Program-made: the position numbers and the translations under genes
Origin: Acetobacteraceae bacterium ESL0709
GTDB taxonomy: Bacteria > Pseudomonadota > Alphaproteobacteria > Acetobacterales > Acetobacteraceae
Assembly: GCA_029433415.1 (NCBI GenBank)
Contig: JAQTIA010000003.1
Span: 496,001 to 560,000 of the forward strand
Direction: 5' to 3'
DNA: 64,000 nucleotides
Part shown: piece by piece, positions 28,314 to 38,729 of the stretch
How the letters are laid out: every line of letters starts with the position of its first letter
Position numbering within the stretch: the first letter of the stretch is position 1
The notes under the pieces: model-generated
The model's database searches: none
Told to the model about the DNA's origin: nothing
What the model saw: the letters and a program-made list of their open reading frames with translations, nothing else

Positions 28314-29378
28314 ATGAAGATGGATATGGCACAACAGGTTTTATTGCTTATAGTTTCCTCAGCATCATGGGTGAATTTACGATTGTCTCTACGCCTGAAA
28401 CGCCTTATCAATCATTTTATGTCCGCTTCTCAATTCTTTTCGCGCAAACAGAAACCGGGTTTCTCTGCCCGTCCTGTCTTCGATCCTGAAGCTCTTTTTG
28501 ATAAAAATGAGCCAACGTCGCCGCACTCTCTGGGGCGTGATATCCGTTGCGCGGTGAGGCTCGTCACCATTTTTATATGGGGCTTTATAGCCTGCTGCCT
28601 GCAGACCATCCTGATTTACATGCCCGGCCGCCTGCATGTCAGGTTTCCATGTTTTTTTTGGAAGATTGTCTGCGCAATCATGGGCATTCGCGTTCACACG
28701 ATAGGAAACCGTGCAGGTGGGGTCTATACCGAGAACGACGTACAGAAGGGTAAAAAACCAGTCCTCTTTATTGCTAATCACAGCTCCTGGCTTGATATCT
28801 TGGTATTGGGATGCGTGCTGCCGACGCTGTTTATTTCCAAACAGGAAGTCCGCAACTGGCCCTTTATCGGCATACTGACGCGTCTCGGAGGAACGATCTA
28901 TATCAGCCGCAATCGTCGTGAAACCGGACAGGAAGTCACTGAAGTCATGAACCGCCTGAAAGAGGGTTACAATATCGCACTTTTCCCTGAGGGAACCTCT
29001 TCTGATGGTATGAGAGTCTTACCGTTTCTGTCCTCGCTTTTTGCCATTGCAAAACCTTTACAGAAACGCGGCGGGGCAGATAAGAACACACAGCCCCCTC
29101 CTCTGCTTGTGCAGCCTATTTCTGTCGTCTATGACCGGCTTGAAGGCCTCCCTGTCGGCAAAAACAGGCGTTCTTCTGTATTCTCATGGTTTGGTGATAT
29201 GGATCTGGCACCACATCTCTGGTCTCTGGGGAAATGGCGCTCCATGCGGGCAAGCATTTATTTTCATCCACCGCTTGACCCCGATGATTTTCCTTCCCGG
29301 AAAATGCTCGCAAACAAAACCTATCAGGTTATTACCCAGGGCACAGAAGATCTCAGGCAAAATCGCCTTGAAACCTGA
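28314..29378 (+). CDS. plsC: 1-acyl-sn-glycerol-3-phosphate acyltransferase (PlsC-like)
   Basis: PlsC adds the second acyl chain to make phosphatidic acid. The 354-residue protein has the acyltransferase motifs NHSSWLD (HxxxxD), the GGTIYISRNRR substrate region and FPEGTSSDG, with a membrane segment before them (about 85-110, IFIWGFIACCLQTILIYM). The first 80 residues are less typical and the start is uncertain: an ATG at 28314 lacks a clear ribosome site and an ATG at 28419 is another candidate. It is divergent from tamA, so membrane lipid synthesis and outer-membrane assembly genes share this upstream region. Confidence 0.88.
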   Translation: MKMDMAQQVLLLIVSSASWVNLRLSLRLKRLINHFMSASQFFSRKQKPGFSARPVFDPEALFDKNEPTSPHSLGRDIRCAVRLVTIFIWGFIACCLQTILIYMPGRLHVRFPCFFWKIVCAIMGIRVHTIGNRAGGVYTENDVQKGKKPVLFIANHSSWLDILVLGCVLPTLFISKQEVRNWPFIGILTRLGGTIYISRNRRETGQEVTEVMNRLKEGYNIALFPEGTSSDGMRVLPFLSSLFAIAKPLQKRGGADKNTQPPPLLVQPISVVYDRLEGLPVGKNRRSSVFSWFGDMDLAPHLWSLGKWRSMRASIYFHPPLDPDDFPSRKMLANKTYQVITQGTEDLRQNRLET

Positions 29379-29472
29379 TCATACACGTGCATGATCTGAT
29401 TCGAGGCTTGATCTGGAAGCAGGCTTCTTACTATTGAACAATTTTTCCCCAAGGATGGTTCTTTAACATTCC

Positions 29473-30855
29473 ATGTCACAGCCTTCAGCATCCCCTAACA
29501 TAATTCGTGGCCTTCACATCATCACATGGGGATGTCAGATGAATGTCTATGACAGTGCCCGCATGGCTGATGTCCTGCGACCCTTGGGTTATGGCCCCGT
29601 TGATCGTGCAGAAGATGCCGACATGATCATCCTCAATACCTGCCACATCCGCGAACGTGCTGCTGAAAAAGTCTTTTCGGAACTCGGACGCTTGCGCCTT
29701 ATTCGCGAAGCCCGTCAGGCTGAAGGCCGTGACACACTCCTTGCCGTCGCAGGATGCGTGGCACAGGCTGAAGGGGAAGAGATTCTGGCACGCGCACCTT
29801 ATGTCGATCTGATTCTCGGGCCACAAACCTATCACCGTCTACCCGAAATGGTCGCGCGAGTCGCCCGAGCAGGCAGGACCATTATTGACACAGACTTCCC
29901 TGTTGAAACAAAATTCGACTTTCTACCCGAAGACGCTGCTCCACAAACAGAAGGCAATCTGACAGCCTTTCTCACCATTCAGGAAGGATGTGATAAATTC
30001 TGCTCATTCTGCGTGGTCCCCTATACGCGCGGTGCAGAAACAAGCCGTCCTGTCCCTTCCATCATGACTGAAGCCTCCAGACTTGTCGAAAGCGGAGTCA
30101 GGGAAATCACTCTGCTGGGACAGAACGTGAATGCCTTTCATGGCCTGGATGGCGAGAAAACTGTCACTCTGGCCGGGTTGGCCGAAAGGCTCGGCACAAT
30201 CCCCGGCTTGCAGCGCATCCGCTACACAACGTCTCATCCGCGCGACATGGATCAGAGCCTGATTGATGCCCACAGGGACAATCCCCTCCTGATGCCTTTT
30301 CTGCATCTGCCCGTACAAAGCGGGTCAGACCGTATCCTCAAAGCCATGAACCGCAATCATACCGCTGACGAGTATCGCGATATCATCCGCGATCTTCGCA
30401 AGGTGCGTCCCGATATTGCGCTCTCTTCCGATTTTATCGTCGGTCACCCGGGAGAAAGTGATGATGATTTCGAAGCGACCTTGCAACTTATACGTGATGT
30501 TACTTTTGCAAGCGCCTATAGTTTTAAATATTCTCCTCGCCCCGGAACGCCTGCTGCCGGCCAGGCATTTCAGGTCGACGAGGATGTGAAGGATAAAAGG
30601 CTAGCGGTCCTCCAGGCACTTTTGCGCGAACAGCAGGATGCGTTCAATGCCTCACTTCTGGGCACGACACAGGATATTCTGGTTACAGGAACAGGCCGAA
30701 AAACAGGACAGCTCAACGGGCGTTCTCCTTATCTGCAACCTGTTCATTTTGAAGGTGACCCGGCGTTAATCGGAAAGATCGTCAAGGTGCAGATCACAAA
30801 ACAGTTTACGAACTCTCTCGGTGGAATTCAAAGCAAGGAGACAGCAGCCTTTTGA
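29473..30855 (+). CDS. miaB: tRNA-2-methylthio-N6-dimethylallyladenosine synthase
   Basis: MiaB is a radical SAM methylthiotransferase that adds a methylthio group to i6A37 of tRNAs reading UNN codons. The 460-residue protein has an N-terminal UPF0004 domain with Cys21, Cys57 and Cys94 for the auxiliary cluster, the radical [11 protein letters not shown] motif (Cys173, 177, 180), and a C-terminal TRAM domain. The wording [10 protein letters not shown] and [16 protein letters not shown] is MiaB rather than RimO or MtaB. Its stop overlaps the phoH start (TTGA). Confidence 0.97.
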   Translation: MSQPSASPNIIRGLHIITWGCQMNVYDSARMADVLRPLGYGPVDRAEDADMIILNTCHIRERAAEKVFSELGRLRLIREARQAEGRDTLLAVAGCVAQAEGEEILARAPYVDLILGPQTYHRLPEMVARVARAGRTIIDTDFPVETKFDFLPEDAAPQTEGNLTAFLTIQEGCDKFCSFCVVPYTRGAETSRPVPSIMTEASRLVESGVREITLLGQNVNAFHGLDGEKTVTLAGLAERLGTIPGLQRIRYTTSHPRDMDQSLIDAHRDNPLLMPFLHLPVQSGSDRILKAMNRNHTADEYRDIIRDLRKVRPDIALSSDFIVGHPGESDDDFEATLQLIRDVTFASAYSFKYSPRPGTPAAGQAFQVDEDVKDKRLAVLQALLREQQDAFNASLLGTTQDILVTGTGRKTGQLNGRSPYLQPVHFEGDPALIGKIVKVQITKQFTNSLGGIQSKETAAF

Positions 30856-31937
30856 CAGCCTTTTCCCCTAAACCAGCACGCTCTGACTCACACCCCTCCA
30901 AAGAAAAACGTTCCATAACGCTACGTTTCGAAAATAATACCATCCTGAAGCGTATTCTGGGCGAATATGATCGTCATCTCGTGCAGCTTGAACAAGGGCT
31001 TGATGTCCGTCTTGTCTGCCGGGGTAACAGAATTGCCATCACGGGAACAAATGAGACTGTCTCACAGGCACAGTCTGCCTTCGAGGCCTTGCATCATCTG
31101 GCAGAAAAGGACAATGCGATTGATGCCGAACAGGTTATGGGCGTCATAAGGCTTGTTTCCATGCCGACACAGCGTCTCTCACGTCCAGAAAAACCGTCCG
31201 GTCCTGATCTCAGGACTCTACCCGCGTTTCAGACAAAACGCGGCGTCATCACACCGCGCTCGCCTGGCCAGGCCGACTATATGAAAGAGCTTGCGGACAA
31301 GGAGCTTGTTTTCGGTCTTGGGCCAGCAGGAACGGGCAAAACCTACCTGGCCGTCGCACAAGCTGTCTCTCTTTTTCTCTCAGGCAAGGTCGAACGCATT
31401 ATCCTCTCTCGCCCTGCCGTTGAAGCAGGCGAACGGCTCGGGTTTCTACCCGGCGATATGCGTGAGAAAATTGACCCCTATCTGCGCCCGCTTTACGACG
31501 CCCTGCATGACATGATGCCGGGAGACCAGATTGCCAGACGCATGGCAGCAGGTGAAATTGAGGTGGCCCCTCTTGCCTTCATGCGCGGACGTACCCTTGC
31601 TCACGCCTATGTCATTCTTGATGAGGCACAGAACACAACCCCGGCACAGATGAAAATGTTTCTGACCCGCATGGGTAACGGCACGCACATGACCATCACA
31701 GGCGATCTCAGCCAGATTGATCTTCCTCCCTCAATCACGTCAGGCCTTAAGGAGGCAGTCTCAACACTTGAGAACGTGCCAGGAATTGGATTTTGTCATC
31801 TTTCTTCGGCTGATGTGATCCGCCACCCCCTTGTCGCCCGCATCATTGATGCCTACGATCAGGCCACTCCCCTTTCCCCCCATAACTCTTTTTCACGAGC
31901 TTATCATGGTGCCCCGAAGTCCCCTGTCAAAAGATGA
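30852..31937 (+). CDS. phoH: PhoH-family ATPase
   Basis: The 361-residue protein has an N-terminal KH-like region (about 20-90) and a PhoH P-loop domain. Walker A is [12 protein letters not shown] (about residue 150), followed by [18 protein letters not shown], Walker [18 protein letters not shown] and [10 protein letters not shown]. PhoH-like proteins neighbour ybeY in many bacteria and are linked to RNA metabolism. The start is a TTG overlapping the miaB stop, with AAGGAG about 11 bases upstream. Its last 32 bases overlap ybeY, supporting a miaB-phoH-ybeY-corC operon. Confidence 0.94.
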   Translation: MTAFSPKPARSDSHPSKEKRSITLRFENNTILKRILGEYDRHLVQLEQGLDVRLVCRGNRIAITGTNETVSQAQSAFEALHHLAEKDNAIDAEQVMGVIRLVSMPTQRLSRPEKPSGPDLRTLPAFQTKRGVITPRSPGQADYMKELADKELVFGLGPAGTGKTYLAVAQAVSLFLSGKVERIILSRPAVEAGERLGFLPGDMREKIDPYLRPLYDALHDMMPGDQIARRMAAGEIEVAPLAFMRGRTLAHAYVILDEAQNTTPAQMKMFLTRMGNGTHMTITGDLSQIDLPPSITSGLKEAVSTLENVPGIGFCHLSSADVIRHPLVARIIDAYDQATPLSPHNSFSRAYHGAPKSPVKR

Positions 31938-32427
31938 CAGCCCAGACGATTATATTATCCCCAATAATCATATCCTGATTGAAGACAGACGCTGGCACTG
32001 TTATGGCACACACCCTGAAAGACTGACCCGCATGGCTTTTACCGCAACACGACGTGTTCTGGGAAATGATGCGGGGCTGGGATACCCAGAGTTTGTATTT
32101 TCTACTGACCGCTCTGTCAAAAAGCTTAATGCCCGCTTCCGCGACAAAAACAAACCAACCAACGTCCTGACTTTTGAGCCTTCCTTTCCCGGCGGTAACG
32201 GAAGCATCATTCTTGCTTTCGAAACCGTGCAGCGCGAGGCCCGCGAAGCTCAGCTCTCCCTGAAAGCTCGTACTGCTCACCTGATTGTGCATGGGCTTTT
32301 GCACCTTGCCGGCTATGATCACCATCATCCGGGAGACGCCAAGGCCATGGAAGCAAAAGAGACGCGCATTTTACGTATGATGGGACTTGCCGATCCCTGG
32401 AAAAGTGTGAAGAGGACTACGTCATGA
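31906..32427 (+). CDS. ybeY: Endoribonuclease YbeY
   Basis: YbeY is a zinc endoribonuclease acting in 16S rRNA 3' maturation and 70S quality control. The 173-residue protein has the three-His motif HGLLHLAGYDHHH (HxxxHxxxxxH) and the conserved SVKKLNARFRDKNKPTNVLTF segment. I place the start at the ATG at 31906, within the end of phoH; an ATG at 31831 would overlap more and add nothing conserved. Its stop overlaps corC by 4 bases (ATGA). Confidence 0.95.
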   Translation: MVPRSPLSKDDSPDDYIIPNNHILIEDRRWHCYGTHPERLTRMAFTATRRVLGNDAGLGYPEFVFSTDRSVKKLNARFRDKNKPTNVLTFEPSFPGGNGSIILAFETVQREAREAQLSLKARTAHLIVHGLLHLAGYDHHHPGDAKAMEAKETRILRMMGLADPWKSVKRTTS

Positions 32428-33341
32428 GCCATCACTCACCTGAGCGTACGCCTCTTTTTACATTTTTCAGCCGCAAGCCCCGCCCACAAAATTTACGCCA
32501 GTCCATTGAGGTTATGGTCAAGGATGCTGCGTCCCTGCCCAAAGACCCCGAAGAGCTTCCGGAACTGGACCGCCAGGAACGCGCGCTTATCCTCAACGTC
32601 CTGCGCCTGCGCGATATTACGGCTGATGACGCCATGGTGCCTCGTGCTGATATCGTCGCCATGCCGGATGATCTCACTTATGAGGAATCTCTCATCCTCA
32701 TGAAGACAGAACATCATTCCCGCCTGCCAGTCTATCATGAGGAGCTGGATGAAGTGGTGGGTATGCTCCACGTCAAGGATCTGATTTCGTATGAAGGGCC
32801 TGTCGAAGAGTTTGACCTGAAAAAACTTCTGAGGCAGCCCCTATTCGTCGCCCCTACCATTCCCGTTCTGGACCTTATGCTCCAGATGCGGCAGCTACGA
32901 ACGCATATGGCGCTCGTCATTGACGAATATGGCAGTATTGACGGACTTGTCACAATCGAAGATCTCATTGAGACGATTGTCGGCGACATTTCTGACGAAC
33001 ATGATGAACCTGTTACTACGCCATGGCGCCTCAGGGCTGATGGCGCGATTGACCTCGATCCCCGCCTGCCTATTGAATTACTGGAGGAAAAACTCGGTCC
33101 TGTCCTGACAGAAGGTGAGCGGGAAGCAGAGATTGAAACTGTGGGAGGACTCGTCTTCAGACTGGCTGAGCATGTCCCTGCCCGTGACGAAGTCATTACC
33201 CACCCCAGCGGACTGATTTTCAGGGTTATTGATGCTGATGCCCGCCATATCCTGGCTTTAAGAATGCGTATCCCCGATGATTGGACCGAAAGGGACAAAA
33301 ATGATACGCCCCCTCAGGGTGACTTTCATCAGACCCCTTGA
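32424..33341 (+). CDS. CBS-pair / transporter-associated domain protein (CorC/YbeX type)
   Basis: The 305-residue soluble protein has an N-terminal helical region, a CBS pair (about 65-190: DDAMVPRADIVAMPDD, HSRLPVYHEELDEVVGMLHVKDL, HMALVIDEYGSIDGLVTIEDLIETIVGDI) and a C-terminal transporter-associated CorC_HlyC domain. Proteins of this type (E. coli YbeX/CorC) are tied to magnesium/cobalt homeostasis and ribosome function; the exact activity is not settled. It lacks the membrane domain of HlyC/CNNM relatives. It is the last gene of the miaB-phoH-ybeY operon, and the stem-loop at 33364-33384 lies just downstream. Confidence 0.92.
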   Translation: MSHHSPERTPLFTFFSRKPRPQNLRQSIEVMVKDAASLPKDPEELPELDRQERALILNVLRLRDITADDAMVPRADIVAMPDDLTYEESLILMKTEHHSRLPVYHEELDEVVGMLHVKDLISYEGPVEEFDLKKLLRQPLFVAPTIPVLDLMLQMRQLRTHMALVIDEYGSIDGLVTIEDLIETIVGDISDEHDEPVTTPWRLRADGAIDLDPRLPIELLEEKLGPVLTEGEREAEIETVGGLVFRLAEHVPARDEVITHPSGLIFRVIDADARHILALRMRIPDDWTERDKNDTPPQGDFHQTP

Positions 33342-33363
33342 CCTTTGCTCATTTCCTGCCTCT

Positions 33364-33391
33364 TCTGTCAGATACTCTGACAGATTTTATT
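33364..33391 (+). terminator. Stem-loop with T-rich tail after corC-like gene
   Basis: TCTGTCAG (33364-33371) pairs perfectly with CTGACAGA (33377-33384) around a 5-base loop and is followed by TTTTATT. This is a plausible intrinsic terminator for the miaB operon, only about 20 bases before the next gene, so read-through into the dsbA-like gene may occur. Confidence 0.65.
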
Positions 33392-33405
33392 GTTAGGACG
33401 ATATT

Positions 33406-34038
33406 ATGACTCATAAATTGTCTCTCTCTCGCCGTTTCCTGTTAAAGGCCGTGCCAGCTCTGGCCATAGGTAGCACTGGATTTGCAGGCCTGTCCCGGGC
33501 AGCAGATGCTGATCCCCGGCTAACTCCCCGTATTATCGGCAAACCCGATGCCCCTGTACTAGTGCAGGAATGGTTCTCACTGACCTGCACGCACTGCGCC
33601 CATTTCGGTACTGAGGAATTCCCCAAAATCCGTAAGGAACTGATTGAAACCGGCAAGATTCGTTATCAGTTTCATGATTTTCCCATGGATCGGATTGCCC
33701 TCGTTGCGTCTATGGTAGCGCGTTCCTTGCCAGAATCACGTTATGAAGCCTTTATCAGCTCGCTTTTCTCCCGCCAGATGAAATGGGCCTTTGCCGATAA
33801 TAACCCTTTGGAGCATCTCCGCCAGGAAGCTGCTCTTGCGGGAGTTTCTGCAAGCCAGTTTGACGCCATCCAGAACGATCAGGCTTTCACCAAAGCGCTG
33901 TCCGATCAAGTGAACGCCGACATGAAAAAATACGACATTCAGGGCACCCCTTATTTCCGCTTCAATGATGTCGCTTACGCCCAGGATCCAGAGACTTTCG
34001 AAAAATTCTCCGAACTCGTCACCCAGGCAACAAAATAG
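33406..34038 (+). CDS. DsbA-family thiol:disulfide oxidoreductase, probably Tat-exported
   Basis: The 210-residue protein has a signal peptide with a twin-arginine look (LSRRFLLKAVPALAIG, cleavage near SRAAD), then a DsbA-like thioredoxin fold. The active site is TCTHCAHF (CTHC), the helical insertion spans about 95-160, and the cis-proline is in GTPYFRF. It should form or shuffle disulfides in the periplasm. Related sequences are often annotated as thioredoxin-domain or DsbA family; DsbC-like isomerase is less likely because no dimerisation domain precedes the fold. The smc gene begins 14 bases downstream. Confidence 0.9.
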   Translation: MTHKLSLSRRFLLKAVPALAIGSTGFAGLSRAADADPRLTPRIIGKPDAPVLVQEWFSLTCTHCAHFGTEEFPKIRKELIETGKIRYQFHDFPMDRIALVASMVARSLPESRYEAFISSLFSRQMKWAFADNNPLEHLRQEAALAGVSASQFDAIQNDQAFTKALSDQVNADMKKYDIQGTPYFRFNDVAYAQDPETFEKFSELVTQATK

Positions 34039-34052
34039 CTTTTGACAGCTAG

Positions 34053-37000
34053 ATGACGGCCAGCAATAAAGCCCATTTTTCGCGCCTGACAATTGCCGGC
34101 TTCAAAAGTTTTGCCGATGAAGTCACGGTAGAGATTTTACCCGGTCTGACGGGAATTATCGGACCGAATGGATGCGGGAAGTCCAATATTGTTGACGCCC
34201 TGCGCTGGGTTATGGGAGAATCATCTGCCAAGGCCTTGCGCGGTGGTGACAGCGACGACCTCATTTTTGCTGGCACCAGCGCGCGCCCTGCCCGTAACCT
34301 TGCGCAAGTCACCGTCCAGCTTGATGATGCACAGGGATTGGCGCAGCCTCCTTTTCAGGATAGCGCTGAACTTGTCATTGCGCGACAAGCTGAACGCGGC
34401 AGCAACAGTACATATCGTCTGAATAACACCGTCGTCCGTGCCAAAGATATCCAGATGCTCTTTGCAGATATGGATTCAGGAGCGCGCAGTTCGGCCATTA
34501 TCAGCCAGAACCGAGTTAGCCAGATCATTGAGGTCAAACCTGAGGAAAGGCGTGTTCTTCTCGAAGAAGCTGCAGGCATCAAGGGACTTTATGTCCGCCG
34601 CAAGGATGCCGAGACCAAACTGAAACAGGCGCAGACCAATCTGGATCAGGCACAGACTCATCTCGAAAACCTGCAGAAACGTATCAGTACATTATCTGAC
34701 CAGAGCGAACAGGCACAAACATATCGTACCCTTTCGGAATCCATACGCCGTTCCGAATTGCAACTCCTTCTGTTCAAACACAACCAGGCCAACGCCAAAG
34801 TCGAAACGTCCCGTAAAGAGCTCTCTCAGGCCAGAGATGCCTTGACCCAAACAGAAACCTTACTGAAGGATAAGAAAGCAGCCTTTGAGGCCCTCCAGCA
34901 GGAACAGACCCGTCGCAAAAACGATCTGGAACAGATGCGCCCTCATATGGAGGAACAAAAACTCCAGTTACAGATCGCCCAGAATAACCTCTCCCATATC
35001 CAGAAGGCCTGGGATGAACGGACACAAAATTTTAATGAGCTCGTCAAGACGCTGGATGACAAGACCGCTCAACTGACGGCATTGAACGCACAGGAAGCCG
35101 ACTATCAAAAGGACATAGCCGCCCTGCAGGAAGGCTATGATCCCACTATCGACCTTCCGGTACTGAAACAGAAAATTGACACCCAGGAAAAAGCCCTTGA
35201 TGACTGTAAATCCGCCTGCGACAAAGCCAAGGAAGACTACCATCAAGCCACACTGCGTTACGAAACAGTAAAGGGACAGTGCGATAATCTGCGTCAGCAA
35301 CTAAAGCAAAATCAGAATTCCCTTGACCGTCTTCAGACTGATCTTCAGAAAGTCGAACAGGCCTGCTCTGACTCTTCAATTCTAAAAGAAGCCGAGCATC
35401 AAGCTGAACTGGCCCGCGAAACCGCCACAAAGGCCGAACAAGACAAGGCTGCCTATTCTGATCTTTGCCAAGAACAGAAAATTGACGTGGCTAATGCAAA
35501 ATCAGCTCTCGAAGACACTCTGCGCCGTCAGAAGCACCTCATATCGCAAGGAACTCTTCTTGCTGAGCGCCTGAAACTTCTTGATATCCGGCGCCGACAG
35601 GGCACTGCTGAAAAAAAGTCTCTGGAAAGCTCCTTGATCTCCCCTGAACAATTGGCCAGCAGGAAACAAGAGCTCGAAGAGGCGCGTGCTCTTCTGGCCA
35701 AAGCGGACGCAGAAGAAAAATCTGCCCGTGACCAAAAAGAGAAACAAGAAGAAATCTGGCTTAAGGTTCGCGCCGCCTGCAAGGAAAAAAGCCAGAAAAA
35801 AAATCTTGTCACACTGGAAATCACACGTCTGACGCGCGTACAGCAAACGACAGCCCAACATCTTGCCCAAGCTCAAAAAGCGCTGACACAGGCGCAAAAC
35901 GAAAAGGCTTCTTACGATCAAGTTGAAGCATTGCGTGATGCTCTCGCTGATAAGGAAAAACTCTCTGGCGAAGCCACGCAGGATCTGAAATCATGGCAAG
36001 AAGAGCTTAAAAGTTCTTTTGGCAAGCTTACTGACACGCGCAGGCAGCTCAACGAACAGGAGTTACAACTCATCCGCGTCAAGGGCGAGGCTGATGGGAT
36101 CCAGCATTCCCTCCAGCTTTCTCCCTCCGATGACAGTCCTTCCCTCCTTCAGACACTTGAAGTGGAGCCCGATTACGCCAATGCCTTGGCGGTTGCCTTG
36201 GCTGAAGGGCTGGATGCCACGCTGGTCAGCGATGACTCCATGTCAAAAAGACAACCTTATAAACGAGCATGGCGTACACTCTCTCATGGAGACCCTCTTC
36301 CCTCGCCGCTTGATGGTCTTCAGACGCTTGCTGACTTTGTCAAGGCCCCTCCGGCTCTCTCAAGAGCCCTGAACGCTGTCTATATTCTTGAAGACACCTC
36401 CCAGGGGCCGACCTTACAGGCCCATCTTTCTCCGGGCGTTTCTCTTATTGCCCGTGATGGCTCATTCTGGCGATGGGACGGTTTCATCCAGAGTGCTGAA
36501 ATTCAGTCACCCGAAACCAGAAAACTTCAGAACCTCCAGAAACTGAGAGAATTACGCATTCAGGAAGAGGCACTGGAGCAAACAACAAAAAAAATGCGCG
36601 CTCTTGCCGATGATGAGCAGAATCATAATAAAACACTTCAGGCCAATATCGAAAAAAGGCGTAATGAAGCGACAACCCTGGAGAAAGATCTCGCCCACCT
36701 GCGCTTTCAGGTCAGAGAACAGGAACATGGTCTGGAACTGACAGACAAAAGGATTCAATACGCTCAGGAACAGATTGACAAGGATCTCGCTGCTACCGGT
36801 GAAATCCGGGATAATATCGCTGCCCTGCAAAAAACACTTGCGGAATTGGACGAAGATCAAGGTAACGACAAGACGGAAGAGCAAAAAGCTGCGGAAGCAC
36901 GCGATGCCGTCTCGCAGGCCCATAAAAAACGGGCTGAACTCTACCAAAGTTTCAGCAAAACCGAACGCGATTGTACTCAGTTGCAATTGCGCTCGGACAA

Positions 37001-38600
37001 TATGCTTGCCCGCCTGAAGGATCTCGTCAACTCTCTTAAGCATGTTGAGAGCGATTTTGAAACGCTTTCACAGCAAAAGCAGGATTTCGAAGAGCAGCTT
37101 TCCCAGCTGGATCTGGCTGGAGTTCAAAAGACACTTTCTGAAAAACAGGCAGGCCTCAATGAAAAGCTTGCCACATTAGCACAGATGGAAACGCGCTCTC
37201 AGGCTCTGAAAGCTGATGCTGAGCGAACCCGGAGCAAGGTCAATACGCTGACACAAGAACAGTCCGCTTCTCTCGGGAGACGCGATACATTACGCCAGCA
37301 AGTCAAAACACAGCATGATATCTGCCTTTCCCTCGAAAAGAACCTCAAAGAGTCTCTTGCTACAATGGAGGCCCTGCCTCCTCTGGCGGAACAGGCGCAA
37401 ATTTTTGCAGAGCTTCAAAGCAAATTTGAAAAAGACAGGCTCACTTTTCAGAATGATAAAGCCTCTTATGAAGCCCTTGATCAGAAAACGCGCTCAACCA
37501 CAGAACAGTTAAAGACCCTGACGCTCAAGCTTCAGTCGACTGGAAATGACACAGCACGCCTCTCTCAGGAAGTCCATGACTTGCGTCAGAAAAAGCAGGC
37601 CTTTGAACTCTCCAGGCAATCTTATGAGGATCCAGCACAGCTGGCCCAACAGGTTAAAGACCTGCACACAGGCTATGAATCTCTCACATCACAGTATAAT
37701 GAATGTGACCAGAAGCTCGCTTCACTGACCGAGGAAGCTGAAAATAGCCAGGCTGAAGTAACATCCCTTCAGGAACAATACACAACCATGAGGGAAAAAC
37801 TCAGCGGGCTGACTGAACGCCTCACACAGGCTCAGAATCAACTTGAACAGTTACAAGCGCACGATCCGCTTTCCACACAGTCTGGAGACGATTTGACGCT
37901 GCAAAACGATCTTCCTGGAAAAAGCGAAACCGTCTTACGCAAAGATATTACCAAATTCCAGCAGGATCGCGACAATCTCGGCACTGTGAACCTGAAAGCC
38001 GAGGAAGAACACGACCAGGCATCGAAAGAAGCTGATGCCCTTCAGAAAGAGCTGAGCGACCTGAGCGCCGCCATAGACAAACAGCAAAAAGTTATCGCTA
38101 CCATAAATCGCGAAGGCAGAACGAGACTGAATGCTGTTTTCTCCGATGTTGACCAGCATTTTCAGTCTCTCTTTGCGCGTATATTCGGGGGTGGAAAAGC
38201 CCATCTGGCTCTGGTAGGCAGTGATGATCCTCTGGAAGCTGGTCTTGAAATCTATGCCCAGCCTCCGGGGAAAAAACTTTCAACCCTCTCTCTTCTTTCC
38301 GGTGGTGAACAGGCTCTGACAGCCCTCTCGCTTATTTTTGCAGCATTTTTTTGCAATCCTGCCCCGATATGCGTCCTGGACGAAATTGACGCTCCTCTTG
38401 ATGAAACCAATGTGGAGCAGTTCTGTCGCCTGATCATCGACATCAATAAGCAGACCGGGACACGTTTTCTTGTCGTTACGCACCACCAGGTGACCATGGC
38501 GCATATGAACCAGCTTTACGGTGTTACCATGCAGGAAAGAGGCGTTAGCAGGGTTCTATCCGTTAATCTTAATGACAGTTCACAATTTATTGGGAGTTGA
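34053..38600 (+). CDS. smc: Chromosome segregation ATPase SMC
   Basis: SMC with ScpA/ScpB compacts and segregates the chromosome. The 1515-residue protein has the N-terminal head (Walker A IGPNGCGKSNIVDALRWVMGE), a long coiled-coil arm (about 170-690), the hinge (about 690-830, VEPDYANALAVALAEGLDA), the return arm (about 830-1360) and the C-terminal head with signature LSLLSGGEQALTALSL and Walker B CVLDEIDAPLD. Bacterial SMCs are usually near 1150-1200 residues, so both arms are markedly longer here. The reading frame shows no interruption. It follows a dsbA-like gene and, past its stop, the same frame stays open into the next gene. Confidence 0.97.
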   Translation: MTASNKAHFSRLTIAGFKSFADEVTVEILPGLTGIIGPNGCGKSNIVDALRWVMGESSAKALRGGDSDDLIFAGTSARPARNLAQVTVQLDDAQGLAQPPFQDSAELVIARQAERGSNSTYRLNNTVVRAKDIQMLFADMDSGARSSAIISQNRVSQIIEVKPEERRVLLEEAAGIKGLYVRRKDAETKLKQAQTNLDQAQTHLENLQKRISTLSDQSEQAQTYRTLSESIRRSELQLLLFKHNQANAKVETSRKELSQARDALTQTETLLKDKKAAFEALQQEQTRRKNDLEQMRPHMEEQKLQLQIAQNNLSHIQKAWDERTQNFNELVKTLDDKTAQLTALNAQEADYQKDIAALQEGYDPTIDLPVLKQKIDTQEKALDDCKSACDKAKEDYHQATLRYETVKGQCDNLRQQLKQNQNSLDRLQTDLQKVEQACSDSSILKEAEHQAELARETATKAEQDKAAYSDLCQEQKIDVANAKSALEDTLRRQKHLISQGTLLAERLKLLDIRRRQGTAEKKSLESSLISPEQLASRKQELEEARALLAKADAEEKSARDQKEKQEEIWLKVRAACKEKSQKKNLVTLEITRLTRVQQTTAQHLAQAQKALTQAQNEKASYDQVEALRDALADKEKLSGEATQDLKSWQEELKSSFGKLTDTRRQLNEQELQLIRVKGEADGIQHSLQLSPSDDSPSLLQTLEVEPDYANALAVALAEGLDATLVSDDSMSKRQPYKRAWRTLSHGDPLPSPLDGLQTLADFVKAPPALSRALNAVYILEDTSQGPTLQAHLSPGVSLIARDGSFWRWDGFIQSAEIQSPETRKLQNLQKLRELRIQEEALEQTTKKMRALADDEQNHNKTLQANIEKRRNEATTLEKDLAHLRFQVREQEHGLELTDKRIQYAQEQIDKDLAATGEIRDNIAALQKTLAELDEDQGNDKTEEQKAAEARDAVSQAHKKRAELYQSFSKTERDCTQLQLRSDNMLARLKDLVNSLKHVESDFETLSQQKQDFEEQLSQLDLAGVQKTLSEKQAGLNEKLATLAQMETRSQALKADAERTRSKVNTLTQEQSASLGRRDTLRQQVKTQHDICLSLEKNLKESLATMEALPPLAEQAQIFAELQSKFEKDRLTFQNDKASYEALDQKTRSTTEQLKTLTLKLQSTGNDTARLSQEVHDLRQKKQAFELSRQSYEDPAQLAQQVKDLHTGYESLTSQYNECDQKLASLTEEAENSQAEVTSLQEQYTTMREKLSGLTERLTQAQNQLEQLQAHDPLSTQSGDDLTLQNDLPGKSETVLRKDITKFQQDRDNLGTVNLKAEEEHDQASKEADALQKELSDLSAAIDKQQKVIATINREGRTRLNAVFSDVDQHFQSLFARIFGGGKAHLALVGSDDPLEAGLEIYAQPPGKKLSTLSLLSGGEQALTALSLIFAAFFCNPAPICVLDEIDAPLDETNVEQFCRLIIDINKQTGTRFLVVTHHQVTMAHMNQLYGVTMQERGVSRVLSVNLNDSSQFIGS

Positions 38601-38729
38601 CGTTTTTCCGTCTCAGGACGCACAATAGGGGACCTTCATTGTGAAACCGTTCTGAAAGAGTGTCCCATTTTTACTGATCCCGCCCTCAACGAAGCCACTC
38701 TGGAACGTATCCGCCAATATGGCATACGA

